Below are positions 22,618 to 31,617 of a stretch of 64,000 nt of DNA, in pieces. The translations under genes and the position numbers were made by a program. The stretch's first letter is position 1; each line of letters starts with the position of its first letter. The notes under the pieces are model-generated. The model ran no database searches. It was not told the DNA's origin and saw only the letters and a list, made by a program, of their open reading frames with translations. Source of the stretch: Hominimerdicola alba (lineage in GTDB: Bacteria > Bacillota > Clostridia > Oscillospirales > Ruminococcaceae); NCBI RefSeq assembly GCF_900109655.1, contig NZ_FOAT01000003.1:76321-140320 (forward strand), written 5' to 3'.

Positions 22618-23886
22618 ATGAAGATCGAAACTAAATGTTTGCATGAGGGATATACCCCCAAGAACGGAGAACCCAGAGTTGTGCCGATAGTACAGAGCAC
22701 TACTTATGTTTATGACTCCACCGATGCTGTGGCTGCGGTATTTGATGACCCCACCCTCAGCCTTATTTACGGACGTTTTGAGAACCCCACTACTGACGCA
22801 GTTGAAAAGAAGATAGCTGCTCTTGAGGGCGGTGTGGCTGCTATGTGTACCTCTTCTGGTCAGGCTGCTTCTCTCTGCTCTATACTCAATATCTGCGAGA
22901 GCGGTGACAGCTTTATCGCCTCTACAGCTATTTACGGCGGTACTATCAACCTGTTCGGCATCACCATGAAGAAACTTGGCATCGAGTGCATCTGGGTAGA
23001 CCCCGACTGCACAGAGGAAGAGCTGATGGCTGCATTCAAGCCCAACACAAAGCTGGTATTCGGCGAGACCATCGCTAACCCCTCACTGACTGTACTGGAT
23101 ATCGAGAAATTCGCAAAGGCTGCACACGCAAACGGCGTTCCGCTGATAGTTGACAACACCTTTGCTACTCCTATACTTTGCAGACCTATCGAGTGGGGCG
23201 CTGATATCGTTATTCACTCCACATCCAAGTACATGGACGGTCACGCTGTTCAGGTAGGCGGCGTTATCGTTGACAGCGGCAAGTTCGACTGGGCAGCAAG
23301 CGGCAAGTTCCCCTGCATGACCGAGCCTGACGAGAGCTATCACGGCACTGTTTATACCGAGAAGTACCCCTTTGCTCCTTTCATCGTAAAGGCTCGTATG
23401 CAGCTGATGAGAGACTTCGGCTGCTACCCCGCTGCTAACTCCTCTTTCCTGCTGAATCTGGGTCTGGAAACTCTCCATGTCCGCATGAAGCAGTATGTTG
23501 AGAACGCAAAGATAGTTGCTGATTACCTCAACAACAACGACAAGGTAGAGAGCGTGTTCTATCCCGGTCTTGAGGGCAACAAGTACTATCCTCTTGTTCA
23601 GAAGTACCTGCCTCTGGGCGCTTCCGGCGTAATCAGCTTCTCCATCAAGGGCGGCAGACCTGTTGCTGTTAAGTTCATGGACAGCCTGAAACTGGCTTCC
23701 AACGAGGTTCACGTTGCAGATATCCGTACCTGCGTACTGCACCCCGCTTCCGCAACTCACCGTCAGCTGACTGAGGAACAGCTGGTAGCAGCAGGCATCG
23801 ACGGCGGCATGATAAGATTCTCCGTTGGTCTTGAAAATGTTGAGGATATCCTCGACGACCTCAAGCAGGCATTTGCGGCTATCTGA
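22618..23886 (+). CDS. metY: O-acetylhomoserine sulfhydrylase (Cys/Met metabolism PLP enzyme)
   Basis: A 422-residue pyridoxal-phosphate enzyme of the Cys/Met metabolism family. It should form homocysteine from O-acetylhomoserine and sulfide. YGRFENPTTDAVEKKIAALEGG and SSGQAASL bind the cofactor phosphate, and the Schiff-base lysine lies in HSTSKYMDGH near residue 204. The insertion between about 230 and 260 (FPCMTEPDESYHGTVYTEKY) and the overall length favour MetY over MetB or MetC, but a gamma-lyase activity cannot be excluded. GAAAGGAC precedes the ATG. A Rho-independent terminator follows. Confidence 0.85.
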   Translation: MKIETKCLHEGYTPKNGEPRVVPIVQSTTYVYDSTDAVAAVFDDPTLSLIYGRFENPTTDAVEKKIAALEGGVAAMCTSSGQAASLCSILNICESGDSFIASTAIYGGTINLFGITMKKLGIECIWVDPDCTEEELMAAFKPNTKLVFGETIANPSLTVLDIEKFAKAAHANGVPLIVDNTFATPILCRPIEWGADIVIHSTSKYMDGHAVQVGGVIVDSGKFDWAASGKFPCMTEPDESYHGTVYTEKYPFAPFIVKARMQLMRDFGCYPAANSSFLLNLGLETLHVRMKQYVENAKIVADYLNNNDKVESVFYPGLEGNKYYPLVQKYLPLGASGVISFSIKGGRPVAVKFMDSLKLASNEVHVADIRTCVLHPASATHRQLTEEQLVAAGIDGGMIRFSVGLENVEDILDDLKQAFAAI

Positions 23887-23907
23887 TCGCTGATACTGAT
23901 TATTCAT

Positions 23908-23938
23908 GCGCGGAAGACTTTGGTTTTCCGCGCTTTTT
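23908..23938 (+). terminator. Intrinsic terminator of metY
   Basis: GCGCGGAA (23908-23915) pairs with TTCCGCGC (23926-23933), followed by TTTTT. Confidence 0.9.
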
Positions 23939-23952
23939 GATGAGGAGATAAA

Positions 23953-24816
23953 ATGAGATATTTTGTAAAGCTATTTATATTATCATATCCCCGTTATTTA
24001 ATGTCATCTATAATACGTATTCTGTGCGTTGGCATTATTTACTATTTCGCGGCAAAGTATTTTTGGGGCATAGATAGTATTGTTTTTACTGTGGTCATAG
24101 CTCTGCTGGCAACAATTATTGTACACGGTATTTCTACATTCCGCGGAGTGAAAAGTACCAAGAAAGAATATGAATTAATGACCCGAATAGAAGCAGAAGC
24201 AAAAGCAAAAAATGGCAGTTTATCCGCTGAAACAATTAAAGAACTGGAAGAGCATCTGAATAATATGGAGCCCAGCGGCATCAAGATACCTTTTATAAAT
24301 ACGTTTGTGGTCGTTCTTGCCGGTTATTATCAGAAAAAATCAGAGTTTAACAAGGCAATGGATATACTGGATAAATTCAGCAAAGCCACACTTGATGACC
24401 CAAGCATCACCGATACGGGCATAATGGAATACTATTCTTTTCGTATCACATCTTGCAGTTATCTGAACGAAACAGATAAGCTTGAAAGCTACTATAACGA
24501 TGCCATGAAGTTCATTGACAGCAAAAAGAAGAAAAATGATCTAATGAATGTATCCATAAAATGTTTTAAGATAAACCGTGCGATAGCAAACGGTGATATT
24601 GATGAAGCAGAAACTCTTATAGCACCACTGCTTGAAAGCGATAAAAGTGATGATGTTGTCGGCGCTTACATTTTTATGGCGCGATGTGCCGCAAAGCGCG
24701 GCGATAAGCAGAAAGTCTGTGAGTATTTCGACAAAGCCGCAGAACTCTCCGCCAAAGGCATGGACGAAGATGCTCTCAAACTGCGCAAAGAGTATATCCT
24801 CGACCGAATGAACTGA
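23953..24816 (+). CDS. Membrane-anchored TPR-like protein
   Basis: A 287-residue protein with two hydrophobic segments near the N-terminus (about residues 17-36 and 42-60), a charged helical linker, and a C-terminal solenoid of helical pairs that look like tetratricopeptide repeats (LAGYYQKKSEFNKAMDILDKFSKA, IFMARCAAKRGDKQKVCEYFDKAAELS). Such domains bind partner proteins. GAGGAG precedes the ATG. It ends at a bidirectional terminator shared with purD. Confidence 0.7.
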   Translation: MRYFVKLFILSYPRYLMSSIIRILCVGIIYYFAAKYFWGIDSIVFTVVIALLATIIVHGISTFRGVKSTKKEYELMTRIEAEAKAKNGSLSAETIKELEEHLNNMEPSGIKIPFINTFVVVLAGYYQKKSEFNKAMDILDKFSKATLDDPSITDTGIMEYYSFRITSCSYLNETDKLESYYNDAMKFIDSKKKKNDLMNVSIKCFKINRAIANGDIDEAETLIAPLLESDKSDDVVGAYIFMARCAAKRGDKQKVCEYFDKAAELSAKGMDEDALKLRKEYILDRMN

Positions 24817-24829
24817 ATGTCATGAAAAA

Positions 24830-24855
24830 AAGGACTGCCTCACAGCAGTCCTTTT
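24830..24855. terminator. Bidirectional terminator between the TPR gene and purD
   Basis: AAGGACTGC and GCAGTCCTT form a 9-bp stem with A-run before and T-run after, so it works on both converging strands. Confidence 0.9.
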
Positions 24856-24871
24856 GCTTTATAAGAATACA

Positions 24872-26227
24872 TTACTGGCGCAGATAAACGCCGTTTTCTT
24901 CGATGTAATCTTCCATATCGTCCTTGTAGCCGAGATGGAGAGGGTCGTTATCGAGAGCCTTTAATGCACGCTGTCCGATATCCTTACGGAAGTGCGCACC
25001 CTCGAAGCTGATCTTCTCAACGCCCTCATAAGCCTTTTCAAGAGCCGAATTCAGGGTCAGACCCTTTGCTGTAACGCCGAGAACACGTCCGCCGCTGGTG
25101 AGGAACTTACCGTCAGCAAGCTTTGTGCCTGCATGGAATACCTGTGCACCGTCCACCTGTCCCTTAGCGTCAAGACCCTTGATCTCGATGCCCTTGGGAT
25201 AGGACAGAGGATATCCGCCGCTTGCCATGATAACGCAGGCGCAGCTGCCCTCCGACCACTCAACGTTCAGGTCGCCCAGCTTATGATCGTAGATAGCTTC
25301 CATGATGTCAACCAGATCGGTCTTCAGCATAGGCAGTACCACCTGTGTCTCGGGATCGCCGAAACGGCAGTTGTATTCGATGACCTTGGGTCCCTTGGGA
25401 GTGAGCATAAGTCCGAAGTACAGACAGCCCTCAAAAGTTCTGCCCTCAGAATTCATGGCATTGATGGTGGGCAGGAAGATCTTCTCCATGCACTCCTTAG
25501 CGATGGCTTCGGTGTAGTAAGGATTGGGTGAAACAGTACCCATTCCGCCTGTGTTCAGACCCTCGTCGTTGTCAAGTGCTCTCTTGTGATCCATGGAGGA
25601 TATCATGGGAACAACAGTCTTACCGTCGGTAAAGCTGAGTACAGATACCTCGGGACCTGTGAGGTATTCCTCAACAACAATTGTGGTACTGCTGTCGCCG
25701 AACTTCTTGCCGTCGATCATTTCCTTGATAGCTTCAACAGCTTCCTGCTCGTTCTGTGCAAGTATAACGCCCTTGCCCAGTGCAAGACCATCAGCCTTGA
25801 TAACAGCAGGATAAGTGTTCTGCTGCTTTACGTAAGCTATGGCAGATTCGCTGTCATTGAATACCTCGTAGCCCGCAGTGGGGATAGAGTACTTCTTCAT
25901 CAGCTCCTTGGAGAATACCTTTGAACCCTCGATTATAGCCGCTGCCTTCTTAGGTCCGAAGGTCCTGAAGCCCTCAGCCTGCAAAGCATCGACCATGCCC
26001 AGTACCAGCGGATCATCGGGCGCTACTACTACAAGATCGACAGCCAGCTTTTTAGCCAGTGCAACAACACCGTCAATGTCGGTGGCACCAACGTCAAAAC
26101 ATTCAGCCATAGCCGATATGCCGCCGTTGCCGGGGGTGCAGTAGATCTTTTCAGCTTTAGGGGACTGCGCAAGCTTAGCGATTATAGCGTGCTCGCGTCC
26201 GCCGCCGCCGACTACAAGTATTTTCAT
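24872..26227 (-). CDS. purD: Phosphoribosylamine-glycine ligase (GAR synthetase)
   Basis: A 451-residue ATP-grasp enzyme that joins glycine to phosphoribosylamine, the second step of purine synthesis. The N-domain starts with MKILVVGGGGREHAI. The ATP-grasp core runs from about residue 105 (SKVFSKELMKKYSIPTAGY), with PAVIKADGLALGKGV and the metal-binding EYNCRFGDPETQ. The protein is slightly longer than the usual 420-430 residues, the extra part being a C-terminal DDMEDYIEENGVYLRQ. AAAGGAG precedes the ATG. It follows a group of lipoprotein genes on the same strand. Confidence 0.96.
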   Translation of the reverse strand: MKILVVGGGGREHAIIAKLAQSPKAEKIYCTPGNGGISAMAECFDVGATDIDGVVALAKKLAVDLVVVAPDDPLVLGMVDALQAEGFRTFGPKKAAAIIEGSKVFSKELMKKYSIPTAGYEVFNDSESAIAYVKQQNTYPAVIKADGLALGKGVILAQNEQEAVEAIKEMIDGKKFGDSSTTIVVEEYLTGPEVSVLSFTDGKTVVPMISSMDHKRALDNDEGLNTGGMGTVSPNPYYTEAIAKECMEKIFLPTINAMNSEGRTFEGCLYFGLMLTPKGPKVIEYNCRFGDPETQVVLPMLKTDLVDIMEAIYDHKLGDLNVEWSEGSCACVIMASGGYPLSYPKGIEIKGLDAKGQVDGAQVFHAGTKLADGKFLTSGGRVLGVTAKGLTLNSALEKAYEGVEKISFEGAHFRKDIGQRALKALDNDPLHLGYKDDMEDYIEENGVYLRQ

Positions 26228-26250
26228 TTAAAACACTCCTTTTGAATTTA

Positions 26251-26991
26251 TCAGGTCTTTGAGAAACGTATGGTCTTCAGCACTTCATTGAAGTTGTCCC
26301 GCATTGCTGCGGTACACTGATCGTAGGATATCACCCACACCTCAAGAACACTGGTGTCCTCAGCAAGTATGCTGATATCCAGATCGAAGGATATGCCGTC
26401 AACGGAGTATACTCCGCTGACAGTATAAGCTGCGTGTCCCCCGACCTTCGTATCGCCGCGGTCGGTTATCTCGATATCATCTTTAAGACCCTTGGAATCT
26501 ATCACCGCATCAGCGACTTCGCTCAGAGTCATTTCCGCCATAGTTTCCACCACGCGGGAATTTATCATTATCGAGCAGTTGTCCTTTGCGTCAGCGATAT
26601 CATCTGCCTTGTATACTATCGACATTGCAGAAGAGGATTCCTGAGTGGTCTCCCACTTTTTGTCGTCCGCCTTTACTGTAAAGACAGGCTTGGTCTCCTT
26701 TTTCTTTTCCGCCGCCGAAGAAGTTGTATCCGCATTATCGGGGTCTTTGATCTCAATTACCGTTTTATCGTCAGCTCCCGCCTCCGAGTTGTCCGCAGCC
26801 ACAGTTCCGTCAGCCGCAGGACTGCCCTCGTTCGGGTCAATAACTACTATGCCGGGAGTATTGCCCGAAGGAGCTGCGCCCCCCGAGTTACTGTCCTTTT
26901 TGCCCGAGCCGTCCTTGCTTTCCTTGCCGCCGCAGGCAGCAAGACCGACAGCCATGACTGCTGCCAGAGCAGCGATAGCGATCTTTTTCAT
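26251..26991 (-). CDS. Predicted lipoprotein with low-complexity linker
   Basis: A 246-residue protein with a lipoprotein signal (MKKIAIAALAAVMAVGLAAC; Cys at residue 20), a Gly/Ser/Asn/Asp-rich linker to about residue 100, and a globular C-terminal domain (WETTQESSSAMSIVYKADD onward). The C-domain resembles small PsbP/DUF-type extracellular domains of clostridia, but I cannot name it. ATG 26991 starts the signal peptide; an in-frame TTG seven codons earlier is less likely. The stop lies 23 nt before purD. Confidence 0.75.
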   Translation of the reverse strand: MKKIAIAALAAVMAVGLAACGGKESKDGSGKKDSNSGGAAPSGNTPGIVVIDPNEGSPAADGTVAADNSEAGADDKTVIEIKDPDNADTTSSAAEKKKETKPVFTVKADDKKWETTQESSSAMSIVYKADDIADAKDNCSIMINSRVVETMAEMTLSEVADAVIDSKGLKDDIEITDRGDTKVGGHAAYTVSGVYSVDGISFDLDISILAEDTSVLEVWVISYDQCTAAMRDNFNEVLKTIRFSKT

Positions 26992-27024
26992 TTCAAACCA
27001 CACTTCTGTCAAAATTTTATGAGA

Positions 27025-27267
27025 TTATTCAGCCTCAACGACCTCTTCGACCTCGAGAGTCTCCTCTGCGGTCACAGTTTCTTCCTCGGTAGTAGTCTCG
27101 TCATCGGTGGTCTCCTCATCGGTAACGATAACGTCGTCAGAAACAACAGCCTGAGCAGCAGGCTTGGAATCGTTAGCCTTCTCCTCTTCCTTCTTACCGC
27201 AAGCGGTCAGAGACATAGCAGCTACAGCTGCAGCGATGATCATTACTCTTGTAAATACCTTATTCAT
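27025..27267 (-). CDS. Acidic mini-lipoprotein, copy 2
   Basis: An 80-residue protein. The signal peptide ends in a lipobox (SLTAC, Cys near residue 23), and the rest is a Glu/Thr/Asp-rich tail without predicted fold. It is a close paralogue of the 73-residue protein encoded at 27390-27611: the middle (KANDSKPAAQAVVSDDV) is identical. Both have the same leader with a hairpin, GGAG and a short A/T spacer before ATG. Function unknown; it may be a surface-charge or spacer lipoprotein. Confidence 0.75.
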   Translation of the reverse strand: MNKVFTRVMIIAAAVAAMSLTACGKKEEEKANDSKPAAQAVVSDDVIVTDEETTDDETTTEEETVTAEETLEVEEVVEAE

Positions 27268-27288
27268 TTTAAATTACTCCATTCATGT

Positions 27289-27302
27289 GCCGATATTTCG
27301 GC
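27289..27302 (-). promoter_or_regulatory. Leader hairpin of mini-lipoprotein copy 2
   Basis: GCCGA-TATT-TCGGC, a 5-bp hairpin ending 21 nt before the ATG, just upstream of the GGAG site. The paralogue has a hairpin of different sequence at the same place (27634-27648). Confidence 0.5.
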
Positions 27303-27323
27303 TAAATTTTACTTTCCAGATAT

Positions 27324-27338
27324 ATGCGCCATGCGCAT
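27324..27338. repeat. Dyad ATGCGCCATGCGCAT upstream of mini-lipoprotein copy 2
   Basis: A near-perfect 15-bp dyad. A matching dyad, TATGCGTCATGCGCATA, lies at 27767-27783 upstream of copy 1, so it was duplicated with the gene. It could be an operator. Confidence 0.45.
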
Positions 27339-27389
27339 TATTTTCCCGGCGACCCCTTGCCGCCGTCCAACGTACCGCTTTATGCGGGA

Positions 27390-27611
27390 TCAGTCTGCGA
27401 TAACGATAGTTTCTTCCTCGGTCACAGTTTCTTCCTCGGTAGTAGTCTCGTCATCAGTGGTCTCTTCGTCAGTAACAACAACGTCATCAGAAACTACAGC
27501 CTGTGCTGCGGGCTTGGAATCGTTTGCCTTTTCCTCTGCCTTGCCACAAGCAGACAGTGCCATTGCTGCAAAAGCAGCCACGATGATCATTACCTTACTA
27601 AACTTCTTCAT
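27390..27611 (-). CDS. Acidic mini-lipoprotein, copy 1
   Basis: A 73-residue paralogue of the protein at 27025-27267. The lipobox is ALSAC with Cys near residue 21; then the shared KANDSKPAAQAVVSDDV segment and a run of Glu/Thr repeats (DEETTDDETTTEEETVT). The two genes are 122 nt apart on the same strand, clearly a tandem duplication. GGAG precedes the ATG. Function unknown. Confidence 0.75.
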   Translation of the reverse strand: MKKFSKVMIIVAAFAAMALSACGKAEEKANDSKPAAQAVVSDDVVVTDEETTDDETTTEEETVTEEETIVIAD

Positions 27612-27633
27612 TTTACATTACTCCATTCATGCC

Positions 27634-27648
27634 GCCGGACTTTCCGGC
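27634..27648 (-). promoter_or_regulatory. Leader hairpin of mini-lipoprotein copy 1
   Basis: GCCGGA-CTT-TCCGGC, a 6-bp stem at the position equivalent to 27289-27302. Bases differ but pairing is kept. Confidence 0.5.
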
Positions 27649-27766
27649 TGAAATTTTATTTGTAACGGCATAACGATCTCCCATATCTCCCCCGCTTATG
27701 CATTTTTAAAATACAAAAAACGGCGACGGTATGGAAAACTTTATGTCGGTTACTTACTTTCCTTAC

Positions 27767-27783
27767 TATGCGTCATGCGCATA
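27767..27783. repeat. Dyad TATGCGTCATGCGCATA upstream of mini-lipoprotein copy 1
   Basis: A 6-bp dyad (TATGCG/CGCATA) matching the one at 27324-27338. Confidence 0.45.
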
Positions 27784-27808
27784 AATTCCTTACTGTGCGG
27801 TCTTGCCG

Positions 27809-28582
27809 CTATTCAAACTGCACCGACCACATAAGGTCGCGCAGATCATTGTCGATATCCGCTACACTAGTTTCGGTTATCGTAAAGCAGACATTCAGTT
27901 CTGTATATCCGTTGAAGCCCGTGTACTGCAATATCCTGGATTCAGCTCCGAAAGCAGACGAATCGAGAGTGTACTCTCTGCGTATCCAGTTTCTGCCGTT
28001 GATCTCAAGTGTACTCCAGTCGATAAGGGTCTGCCCTGCGGGAGGAGCCTCCTTTTCAATATACTGCTGGGCTACTTCGTCGATATCATACTGTGAAATG
28101 TCATTTGATGTCTGATTTGAAGCCAGCACACAGGTCGAACTGTTGTCGCCAAGCCAGCCAAAGATATACTCAATACCCTCGGTGGAACCGTCAACTGCAT
28201 TTATCTGTGCGGTGGCAGAAGCGTCCACCCACTTTGCAAGGTCAATATCAAAACTGTAGCCTGTGCCGTTCATGTGGACTATCTGAGGTTCGGCGGGTGC
28301 AGATTCTTCGGCTTTGGAAGAATCAGTTTCAGCCGCACTCGATACCTCGGGTGCGCTTTCGGCAGGGGCTTCAGTCTCAGCTGCCGAGCTTTCCTCGGCT
28401 TCGCTGCTTTCTGCCTCTGCTTCACTGCTGTCCTCAGCTATACTGCTGCTTTCCTCAACGGTAACAGCCTTGCTGCTGTCCTTTACTGCGGCACTTTCTC
28501 CCGACTTTTCATCGGTGGCTTTGCCGCAGGCGGTGAGGATCACCGCCGCCGACAGCGCCGCAATTAGTATCTTTTTATCCAT
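27809..28582 (-). CDS. Predicted lipoprotein with Ser/Glu/Ala-rich stalk
   Basis: A 257-residue protein: lipoprotein signal (LTAC, Cys near residue 19), a long Ser/Glu/Ala stalk to about residue 100, then a compact domain (MNGTGYSFDIDLAKWVDASATAQ to the C-terminus) that would sit outside the cell. The C-domain has the same general look as that of the lipoprotein at 26251-26991. The ATG overlaps the AICAR transformylase stop by one base (TAATG), so it is cotranslated with a purine gene despite its very different destination. Confidence 0.75.
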   Translation of the reverse strand: MDKKILIAALSAAVILTACGKATDEKSGESAAVKDSSKAVTVEESSSIAEDSSEAEAESSEAEESSAAETEAPAESAPEVSSAAETDSSKAEESAPAEPQIVHMNGTGYSFDIDLAKWVDASATAQINAVDGSTEGIEYIFGWLGDNSSTCVLASNQTSNDISQYDIDEVAQQYIEKEAPPAGQTLIDWSTLEINGRNWIRREYTLDSSAFGAESRILQYTGFNGYTELNVCFTITETSVADIDNDLRDLMWSVQFE

Positions 28583-29763
28583 TAGTGATGGAACAGTCTG
28601 ATACCTGTAAATGCCATAGCCATGCCGTACTTATTGCAGGTGTCTATAACATTATCGTCACGGATAGATCCGCCGGGCTCAGCGATGTAAGCCACACCTG
28701 ACTTCTTAGCTCTCTCGATATTGTCGCCGAAGGGGAAGAAAGCATCGGAACCGAGACATACATCAGTATTCTTAGCCAGCCATTCCTTCTTCTCCTCGCG
28801 GGTCAGAGGCTCGGGCTTGGTCTTGAATATTCTCTGCCACTCGCCCTCAGCCAGAACGTCCTCGTACTCTTCACCGATATAAACATCGATAGCGTTGTCG
28901 CGGTCAGGTCTGCGGATATCGTCCTTGAAAGGCAGAGCCATTACCTTGGGGTTCTGTCTCAGCCACCAGTTGTCAGCCTTGCTGCCTGCAAGTCTTGTGC
29001 AGTGTACTCTCGACTGCTGACCTGCACCGATACCGATTGCCTGTCCGTTCTTAACGTAGCATACAGAGTTGGACTGTGTATACTTCAGTGTGATAAGGGA
29101 GATCATCAGATCTTCCAGCTTGTCATCGGGGATATCCTTGTTCTCGGTAACAACGTTGGAAAGCAGTGCCTTATCGATCTTCAGCTCGTTTCTGCCCTGC
29201 TCGAAAGTCACACCGAATACCTGCTTGCGCTCGATCTCAGCGGGAACATAGTTCTCATCGATCTTGATGATATTGTATGTACCCTTTCTCTTGGACTTGA
29301 GTATCTCCAAAGCTTCATCGGTATAGCCGGGAGCGATAACGCCGTCGGATACCTCTCTCTGTATCATCTTGGCAGTAGGAACATCACATACATCGGACAG
29401 TGCGATGAAATCGCCGTAGCTGGACATTCTGTCTGCACCTCTTGCCCTTGCATAAGCGCAAGCCAGGGGAGAAAGCTCGCCCAGATCGTCAACGAAGTAT
29501 ATCTTAGCCTCAGTCTCTGTCAGGGGTCTGCCGATAGCAGCGCCTGCGGGAGATACGTGCTTGAAAGAAGTAGCAGCGCACATACCCGTAGCAGCTTTAA
29601 GCTCCTTTACCAGCTGCCAGCCGTTGAAAGCATCCAGCAGGTTGATATAGCCGGGCTTGCCGTTGAGAACTTCGATAGGAAGATCCTTACCGTCCTCCAT
29701 ATAAACTCTCGACGGCTTCTGATTGGGGTTGCAGCCGTACTTCAAAAGCATCTCATTTGCCAT
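28582..29763 (-). CDS. purH: Stand-alone AICAR formyltransferase (PurH C-terminal domain only)
   Basis: A 393-residue protein equivalent to only the transformylase part of bifunctional PurH. The start ([41 protein letters not shown]) aligns with the beginning of that domain, and [13 protein letters not shown] and [16 protein letters not shown] carry the substrate-binding residues. The N-terminal MGS-like IMP cyclohydrolase domain is missing and nothing of it remains upstream. The enzyme formylates AICAR with 10-formyl-THF to give FAICAR. Ring closure is presumably done by the PurO-type enzyme encoded at 33719-34435. The symbol is approximate because PurH normally means the fusion. Confidence 0.92.
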   Translation of the reverse strand: MANEMLLKYGCNPNQKPSRVYMEDGKDLPIEVLNGKPGYINLLDAFNGWQLVKELKAATGMCAATSFKHVSPAGAAIGRPLTETEAKIYFVDDLGELSPLACAYARARGADRMSSYGDFIALSDVCDVPTAKMIQREVSDGVIAPGYTDEALEILKSKRKGTYNIIKIDENYVPAEIERKQVFGVTFEQGRNELKIDKALLSNVVTENKDIPDDKLEDLMISLITLKYTQSNSVCYVKNGQAIGIGAGQQSRVHCTRLAGSKADNWWLRQNPKVMALPFKDDIRRPDRDNAIDVYIGEEYEDVLAEGEWQRIFKTKPEPLTREEKKEWLAKNTDVCLGSDAFFPFGDNIERAKKSGVAYIAEPGGSIRDDNVIDTCNKYGMAMAFTGIRLFHH

Positions 29764-29778
29764 TGTTATTACCTCCGA

Positions 29779-30450
29779 TTAAAATATTACTTTATCCTTA
29801 TCCACAAGCGTACCTGTGGAGTCGTCAACTTCTTTTCCCTCAGTGAGTTCAGCATACTCGCCGTCTGTCATCTTTGCAATTCCAAGACGGTCAGCAACTT
29901 TTCCGCCAAATTCCCTGCGTACGATACTGTCCAGTTCTTCGCGGGAAGGCACACCCTCTTTTTCCCAGATGGTCAGTTCGGGGTACATATATCTTATCTT
30001 TTCCAGAAAACCATCTAGCTCCGCCTCGCTGCCAAAAGTCACAGCCGAAGCCGCTTCCCCATTCTCATATATCCAGAGCTGGTGAGCATTATTGAAATTC
30101 CTCGGTGTCAGACAGGATATATCGCTGTAAAGCGAAAGTCTGCACGAAGAATAATTGAATATGCCCTTATCAAGCAGAGCGTACTCCTCTGTACAGTCAG
30201 TGCAGTTTTCCAGAGCTTCTTCAAGATTGCCGCCATACAGCGCATCTGAACGTCTTGTCTGCTTTCTGATCTTGAAGACCACCAGAAAATATATGATCCA
30301 TAAAGGCGAACAAAACAGCAGACTGCCAGTCGCCGTCAGTATACCGAATCCGTCGTTACCCAACAGGCTCAGCAGCACTACAACGGCTGAAAAGCAGATA
30401 TTTATAAGCAGGAATTTCCTGCGGTTGCGTGCGTATTTGTTGTGTTTCAT
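29779..30450 (-). CDS. Membrane protein of unknown function
   Basis: A 223-residue protein with two membrane helices near the N-terminus (about residues 13-30 and 37-58) and a soluble domain of about 160 residues. No family recognised. It sits 15 nt before the AICAR transformylase gene and follows the CbrC-family gene by 14 nt, so it belongs to the same transcription unit. Confidence 0.65.
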   Translation of the reverse strand: MKHNKYARNRRKFLLINICFSAVVVLLSLLGNDGFGILTATGSLLFCSPLWIIYFLVVFKIRKQTRRSDALYGGNLEEALENCTDCTEEYALLDKGIFNYSSCRLSLYSDISCLTPRNFNNAHQLWIYENGEAASAVTFGSEAELDGFLEKIRYMYPELTIWEKEGVPSREELDSIVRREFGGKVADRLGIAKMTDGEYAELTEGKEVDDSTGTLVDKDKVIF

Positions 30451-30464
30451 ATTTAACTACAAGT

Positions 30465-31022
<558 letters not shown>

Positions 31023-31035
31023 CTATTGCAGCCTA

Positions 31036-31551
31036 TCACAAAATATTAGTATGATCGAGTAAAACTGATATGAAAGCACCTGCCAAAGCAAACAGAAGTG
31101 CGGTAATTGCCATTTTGACAGCAACAGGTAATCCTGCTTTGACACTCAGCGTCTTTTCGACTACTTTGGGAGGAGTCGGTAACTTTTTTGATAAGACCGC
31201 CGGTACTGCAATAAAGGATATTAATACCACAAACAATATTATCTCGCCAAATTTATACCCGTCTGAACTCTCGAAGATGACTGTAAACAGAAAAGCAAAT
31301 ATTGTCAGCAGAAACACCAGCCCGTAGTAGAGATAAGTGGTATTTTTCCAGTGCTGAAGACGTTTGCCGTAGTCATACCTGATATGCTCGCTGTTCTTGA
31401 ATTCATTTTTGGTTCTTTCAAGGGCATCCGCATCAGATTCCGCCTTTATGTTCAGCACCGAATCACAGTAGGGGCATCTTGTCAGCTCCTGACCCGGGGT
31501 ATATTTTATATCGCCCGAACAGTTCGGACATTTTACAGCTGTTATCTGCAT
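31036..31551 (-). CDS. Zinc-ribbon membrane protein, paralogue 4 of a tandem array
   Basis: A 171-residue protein: a zinc ribbon (Cys 8, 11, 26, 29 in KCPNCSGDIKY and RCPYCDS), a charged helix, and three or four hydrophobic segments (about 73-92, 100-120, 146-165). It is roughly 60 percent identical by eye to the neighbour at 31618-32154 and more distantly related to those at 32161-32757 and 32781-33305. The zinc ribbon should face the cytoplasm. Function unknown. Upstream lies a relic of an older gene end. Confidence 0.75.
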   Translation of the reverse strand: MQITAVKCPNCSGDIKYTPGQELTRCPYCDSVLNIKAESDADALERTKNEFKNSEHIRYDYGKRLQHWKNTTYLYYGLVFLLTIFAFLFTVIFESSDGYKFGEIILFVVLISFIAVPAVLSKKLPTPPKVVEKTLSVKAGLPVAVKMAITALLFALAGAFISVLLDHTNIL

Positions 31552-31557
31552 AGTATA

Positions 31558-31617
31558 TTACTCATCTTCACTTTCTGTTTTTTCAGCCTTTTCAAAAGCC
31601 CCTGTTATCCAGGCTTT
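31558..31617 (-). pseudogene. Relic of the 3' end of a zinc-ribbon paralogue (duplication scar)
   Basis: Read in frame this gap gives ...TGAFEKAEKTESEDE and a stop, then the same short spacer and ATG as the next gene. The end AEKTESEDE matches AEETESADE at the C-terminus of the paralogue at 32161-32757, and the nucleotide match runs on through the spacer. The preceding TGAFEKA matches the CbrC-family gene at 30465. It is best read as the junction left by tandem duplication. Confidence 0.6.
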
